From Anaerotruncus sp. G3(2012) (lineage in GTDB: Bacteria > Bacillota > Clostridia > Oscillospirales > Ruminococcaceae), in NCBI RefSeq assembly GCF_000403395.2, contig NZ_KE159657.1, forward strand, positions 734,362 through 798,361: 64,000 nucleotides of DNA, read 5' to 3'. The notes under the pieces were generated by a model that saw only the letters and a program-made list of their open reading frames with translations, did not search any database and had not been told where the DNA came from. The stretch's first letter is position 1. Each line of letters begins with the position of its first letter. The position numbers and the translations under genes were made by a program. Positions 61,179 through 64,000 of the stretch are shown here, piece after piece.

Positions 61179-61333
61179 TCCAGTCAAAGCACTGAAAAAC
61201 AACTGCTTGTTTTTCAGTGCTGGCAGGATTTTTGTACTGAATAACGATGTAATCTAAAGCCAGTGTGCGGCAATCTCGCTTCACACTTGGAAAGAATGCT
61301 TCTGATGCTTTCCAAATGCCTTGATGGTACGAG
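61177..61333 (+). repeat. structured repeat element, copy B
   Basis: Homologous to 21787-21962. Hairpins: AGCACTGAAAAACA ... TGTTTTTCAGTGCT-type stem around 61188-61221, AGTGTG/CACACT (about 61261-61288) and TTGGAAAG/CTTTCCAA. Arms differ from copy A but still pair. It begins at the stop codon of the fumarase gene and lies upstream of the XRE gene. Confidence 0.55.
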
Positions 61334-61503
61334 CACAGCCGCCAGAGAAGAACGGCGGCTGTCTTTGTCTGTAAACCCGCATGTAAAGCGGATGCAACCA
61401 GAAGTTGCGCGAAAAATATCCAAAGGTAACAGCAAGTTGGTAGAAGTTGCGGGGCTTCCCGGGTAGAATCAAACCATCAAATTTGAACATGAGGTGAGGT
61501 CAA

Positions 61504-62364
61504 ATGCAATTTTCAGAAAACCTGCAGCTCCTACGGAAAAAGAACAACATGACTCAGGAACAGCTTGCAGAACATCTGCAAGTCAGCCGGCAGGCGGTTT
61601 CCAAATGGGAGGCTGCACAGAGCTACCCGGAGATGGAAAATCTGCTTGAGATTTGCAGCCTGTTTTCCTGCGATCTGGATATGCTGGTGCGCGGGGATGT
61701 GGAGAAAGACATGGTGGAGGATACTGCGCAGTACGACCGGTTTTACAACCAGTTCAGCGTTGCGACTGCGGGAGGGGTAGCGCTGATCATCCTGGGGCTG
61801 GCTGCTTTTCTCTGGATGGAGGAAAGCAGCGAAACACTGGCCTATCTATGTTTTCTTCCCTGTCTCACGATCGGCCTCTTTCTGTTTGTGCTGTTTGGCA
61901 TCCGAAAGGAATATTTTGAAAAACAGCATCCGCAGATCGTCGATTTCTACACCGATGCGCAGAGACAGCAGTTCGGACAGTGGTTTGCAATCGCAATGGC
62001 CTCCAGTGTCACTTTGTTGATTCTGGGCGTGCTCCTGATGCAGTTCCTGGAGCTTCAAGTTTCAGAAGATCGGGCGTCCGCAGGATTTATGTTGCTGGTA
62101 GCCGCCGCAAGCTGGATTTTTATTTATTTTGGGCTGCAGAAAGAGAAGTACAATGTTGAGGGCTACAACCGGCGCCACCAGCCAGATGTCTCCAATGCTG
62201 CCAAAAAGGTGGAAACCATCTGCGGAGTGATTCTCCTTGCAGCGGCAGCGGTCTTTCTGGCGATCGGTATCCTGTCGGATTCATGGAGCCCTGCCTGGGT
62301 GGTTTTCCCAATCGGCGGGATCGCTTGCGGGATCGTTTCGATAGTGCTGAAAGGTAGGCAATAA
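61504..62364 (+). CDS. XRE-type regulator with C-terminal membrane domain
   Basis: 286 residues. A helix-turn-helix at 1-65 (LQLLRKKNNMTQEQLAEHLQ then VSRQAVSKWEAAQSYPEM) is fused to four to five hydrophobic segments (for example VALIILGLAAFLWM and LCFLPCLTIGLFLFVLFG). A membrane-tethered regulator, common in Firmicutes; the signal is unknown. TGAGGTG precedes the ATG. It is 139 bases ahead of hpf, which has its own promoter. Confidence 0.87.
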   Translation: MQFSENLQLLRKKNNMTQEQLAEHLQVSRQAVSKWEAAQSYPEMENLLEICSLFSCDLDMLVRGDVEKDMVEDTAQYDRFYNQFSVATAGGVALIILGLAAFLWMEESSETLAYLCFLPCLTIGLFLFVLFGIRKEYFEKQHPQIVDFYTDAQRQQFGQWFAIAMASSVTLLILGVLLMQFLELQVSEDRASAGFMLLVAAASWIFIYFGLQKEKYNVEGYNRRHQPDVSNAAKKVETICGVILLAAAAVFLAIGILSDSWSPAWVVFPIGGIACGIVSIVLKGRQ

Positions 62365-62397
62365 AATAAAATTCTTTGTGAATTTTTGTCTAGCCTA

Positions 62398-62426
62398 TTG
62401 TAATTTCAACCAATGTGATATATAAT
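62398..62426 (+). promoter_or_regulatory. promoter of hpf
   Basis: TTGTAA (62398-62403), 17-base spacer, TATAAT (62421-62426), about 83 bases before the ATG. Confidence 0.75.
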
Positions 62427-62508
62427 AAGGTCAGGAAATCTGGACAAACTGTTGAAAGTCAATGGATGTTTCTGCCGGGTTTCCATGATAAACAAAGGGG
62501 TTGAACTT

Positions 62509-63045
62509 ATGAATATTACCATCACAGCCCGTAAAACATCTGTGCGCGATTCTTTCAAAGATCGCATCGAACGCAAACTTGGTAAACTGGATCGGTTCTT
62601 TGACGATGGTGCAAATGCCAGCGTTACTGTGACCAATGAAGGGGACCGCGAGACAGTGGAGGTAACGATTCAGTCGCGGGGGATGTTTTACCGCGCGGAA
62701 AGAACCACTTCCGACCGCTTTGATTCTTTGGAGGCGGTGGTGGATTCCCTCTTCCGCCAGATCGTAAAAAACAAGAACAAACTGGAAAAAAGGCTGCGTG
62801 AAACCGCGTTTGACGCCCCAAATCTTGAAGCGGGTGAGGAGCACGAGAGCGAGGTCGGGGAATACCATATCGAGCGGATTAAACGGTTTGATATGCGTCC
62901 GATGGACGTGAACGAGGCAATTCTCCAGATGAACCTGCTTGGACATGAATTTTTCCTCTTTTTGAATGCGGAGACCAATGGGGTAAATGTGATTTATAAA
63001 CGGCATAATGGTACTTATGGCTTGATTGAGCCTGTGATTGATTAA
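62509..63045 (+). CDS. hpf: long-form ribosome hibernation promoting factor
   Basis: 178 residues. The N-terminal RaiA/HPF domain (1-100; MNITITARKTSVRDSFKDRI and DRFDSLEAVVDSLFRQI) binds the 30S decoding region; the C-terminal dimerisation domain (about 125-178; RFDMRPMDVNEAILQMNLLG and YGLIEP) drives 100S ribosome formation. The ATG at 62509 follows AAAGGGG; upstream frame not supported. Confidence 0.95.
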   Translation: MNITITARKTSVRDSFKDRIERKLGKLDRFFDDGANASVTVTNEGDRETVEVTIQSRGMFYRAERTTSDRFDSLEAVVDSLFRQIVKNKNKLEKRLRETAFDAPNLEAGEEHESEVGEYHIERIKRFDMRPMDVNEAILQMNLLGHEFFLFLNAETNGVNVIYKRHNGTYGLIEPVID

Positions 63046-63065
63046 ACCCTCAAAGAGTTCCAAAG

Positions 63066-63093
63066 AAAACCCCGGTGAGAACCGGGGTTTTTA
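63066..63093 (+). terminator. terminator after hpf
   Basis: AAAACCCCGGT pairs with ACCGGGGTTTT around GAGA, followed by T. Confidence 0.9.
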
Positions 63094-63122
63094 TTGCGCC
63101 CAAAATATTTTTGTGATATAAT
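63094..63122 (+). promoter_or_regulatory. promoter of the zinc-ribbon repeat protein
   Basis: TTGCGC (63094-63099), 17-base spacer, TATAAT (63117-63122), 31 bases before the ATG. Confidence 0.6.
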
Positions 63123-63152
63123 GTCCTTATATTATGGTGCGGAGGGAAAAAG

Positions 63153-64000
63153 ATGCTCTGCAAAAACTGTGGGAATAATGTCAAAAGCGATTTTAAATAT
63201 TGTCCTTATTGTGGGGAGCGGTTTCTTGGGGATTTTCAGGATCATTATGGAGAACTGACCCCTCCTTATGTGATTGATGAGCAGCCGGACGAGAATGCAG
63301 ATGTCTATGTATCCGAATCGGAAGAGGTAGAGCCGGATTTTGTACTTCCGCCGCCGGATCCGCCGATCGAACTGGAAGAACCATATTTTGTCTATTATCC
63401 AGATGCACCTAGTGGATCAGAAGCTCCGTCTGCATGGTCCTCTGTGCCGGAATCAGAACAGTCGATCCAATCACCAGAGGTGCTACCGAACTCAATTTCT
63501 GGATGGGAAGTTCCGTCCGATCTGCCACCTTCGCGGGAACAGCAACCGAGTGTAGCCCCCGGATGGGAAGCACCGCCCAGTCCGCCACCCGCATGGGAAC
63601 AACAGCGGCCGGACACAGCCCCCGGATGGGAAGCACCGCCCAGTCCGCCACCTGTGTGGGAACAGCAGTTGGGCACAGTCCCCGGGTGGGAAGCACCGCC
63701 CAGTCCGTCGCCTGTGCGGGAACAGCATCCGGGCACAGTCCCTGGGTGGGAAGCACCGCCCAGTCCGCCACCTATGCGAGCACAGCAGCCGAGCACAGCT
63801 CCCGGGTGGAAAATGTCGCCCAGCCCACCGCCTATGCGGGAACAGCAGCCGGGCACAGTCCCTGGGTGGGAAGCACCGCCCAGTCCGCCACCTGGATGGG
63901 AACAACAGCCGGGCACAGTCCCCGGGTGGGAAGCACCGCCCAGTCCGCCACCTATGCGAGCACAGCAGCCGAGCACAGTCCCCGGGTGGGAAGCACCGCC
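63153..64000 (+). CDS. zinc-ribbon protein with Pro/Trp-rich 20-residue tandem repeats (3' end outside window)
   Basis: The frame stays open for 282 codons to the window edge. The first 25 residues form a zinc ribbon (MLCKNCGNNVKSDFKYCPYC, two CXXC pairs). An acidic, Tyr-containing linker follows (to about residue 125). Then come 20-residue repeats with consensus REQQPGTVPGWEAPPSPPPM: seven complete units and part of an eighth before the edge, one of 21 residues. GGAGGG precedes the ATG. Proteins with this zinc ribbon often end in membrane segments, which would lie beyond the window. Function unknown. Confidence 0.8.
   Translation, partial: MLCKNCGNNVKSDFKYCPYCGERFLGDFQDHYGELTPPYVIDEQPDENADVYVSESEEVEPDFVLPPPDPPIELEEPYFVYYPDAPSGSEAPSAWSSVPESEQSIQSPEVLPNSISGWEVPSDLPPSREQQPSVAPGWEAPPSPPPAWEQQRPDTAPGWEAPPSPPPVWEQQLGTVPGWEAPPSPSPVREQHPGTVPGWEAPPSPPPMRAQQPSTAPGWKMSPSPPPMREQQPGTVPGWEAPPSPPPGWEQQPGTVPGWEAPPSPPPMRAQQPSTVPGWEAP
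63535..64000 (+). repeat. 60-base in-frame tandem repeat
   Basis: Units begin at 63535, 63595 (63 bases long), 63658, 63718, 63778, 63838, 63898 and 63958, the last cut by the window end. Units differ by a few substitutions, mostly third-position or at residues 1-6 of the unit; all stay in frame. Confidence 0.9.

Noticed and set aside
63395..63976. Gly-rich, collagen-like frame on the minus strand at the right edge
   Set aside because: It is the reverse complement of the Pro/Trp tandem repeat; the plus-strand frame has the start signal and zinc ribbon.
63535..64000. Tandem repeats considered as a CRISPR array
   Set aside because: Units are contiguous 60-base coding repeats without spacers and stay in frame; no cas genes nearby.

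Overview
The window is about 54-58% GC and reads as the chromosome of an anaerobic, spore-forming member of the Clostridia, most likely Oscillospiraceae/Ruminococcaceae-like. Supporting evidence: an alpha/beta-type small acid-soluble spore protein, yabP/yabQ and a spoVB-like flippase; a complete Rnf complex; the non-mevalonate isoprenoid genes ispD-ispF; c-di-AMP synthesis and breakdown genes; and a gut-type beta-glucuronidase. There are no rRNA or tRNA genes, CRISPR array or complete insertion sequence that I can recognise.

Layout. 1-6.8 kb: end of rpoC, then rpsL, rpsG, fusA and tuf. 7-8.3 kb: two small membrane proteins. 8.9-13.1 kb: accessory patch with beta-glucuronidase (minus), an XRE repressor facing a 54-residue ORF across a shared operator, and a pair of unknown or coiled-coil proteins. 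13.4-20.1 kb: gdpP, rpsU, yqeG, a TIM-barrel protein, aroQ, an M24 peptidase, efp and a zinc-ribbon protein, in Bacillus-like order. 20.2-27.0 kb: apbE, a Gx-type transporter and rnfCDGEAB. 27.1-33.3 kb: an RluA pseudouridine synthase, pyrE, radC, an extracytoplasmic redox module (TlpA-like lipoprotein, 48-residue CXXC protein, membrane ferredoxin), rpsB and tsf. 33.7-42.5 kb: spore protein, dipeptidase, OPT transporter with a PqqD-like protein, and a convergent minus operon (DUF1858, trmK, Nif3-like, DUF362 ferredoxin, lipoprotein). 42.7-48.7 kb: a MITE inside a small membrane-protein gene, a Nim/PNPOx-like protein, ispD-ispF, a DUF3343 protein with a cysteine desulfurase, and cdaA-cdaR. 48.7-53.1 kb: two exported proteins (one AT-rich), a FAD oxidoreductase, a degenerate patatin-like protein and mtnN. 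53.2-59.1 kb: the yab/spoVB region (flippase, mazG, hup, rqcP, an intruding AAA ATPase, yabP, yabQ, divIC, S1 protein). 59.2-64 kb: amidohydrolase, a lone fumarase alpha subunit, an XRE membrane protein, hpf, and the start of a zinc-ribbon protein with 20-residue Pro/Trp tandem repeats.

Many genes touch or overlap by 4 bases, and promoters and terminators are clear, so transcription units can be drawn with fair confidence. Energy metabolism is linked by Rnf, ApbE (which flavinylates RnfD and RnfG) and several ferredoxin-type proteins. c-di-AMP turnover is represented at both ends (CdaA/CdaR and GdpP). The least conventional parts are the repressor/microprotein switch at 11.2 kb, the redox module at 29.7-31.4 kb, a MITE family with a reconstructable insertion, a structured repeat with compensatory changes at 21.8 and 61.2 kb, and the repeat protein at the right edge.
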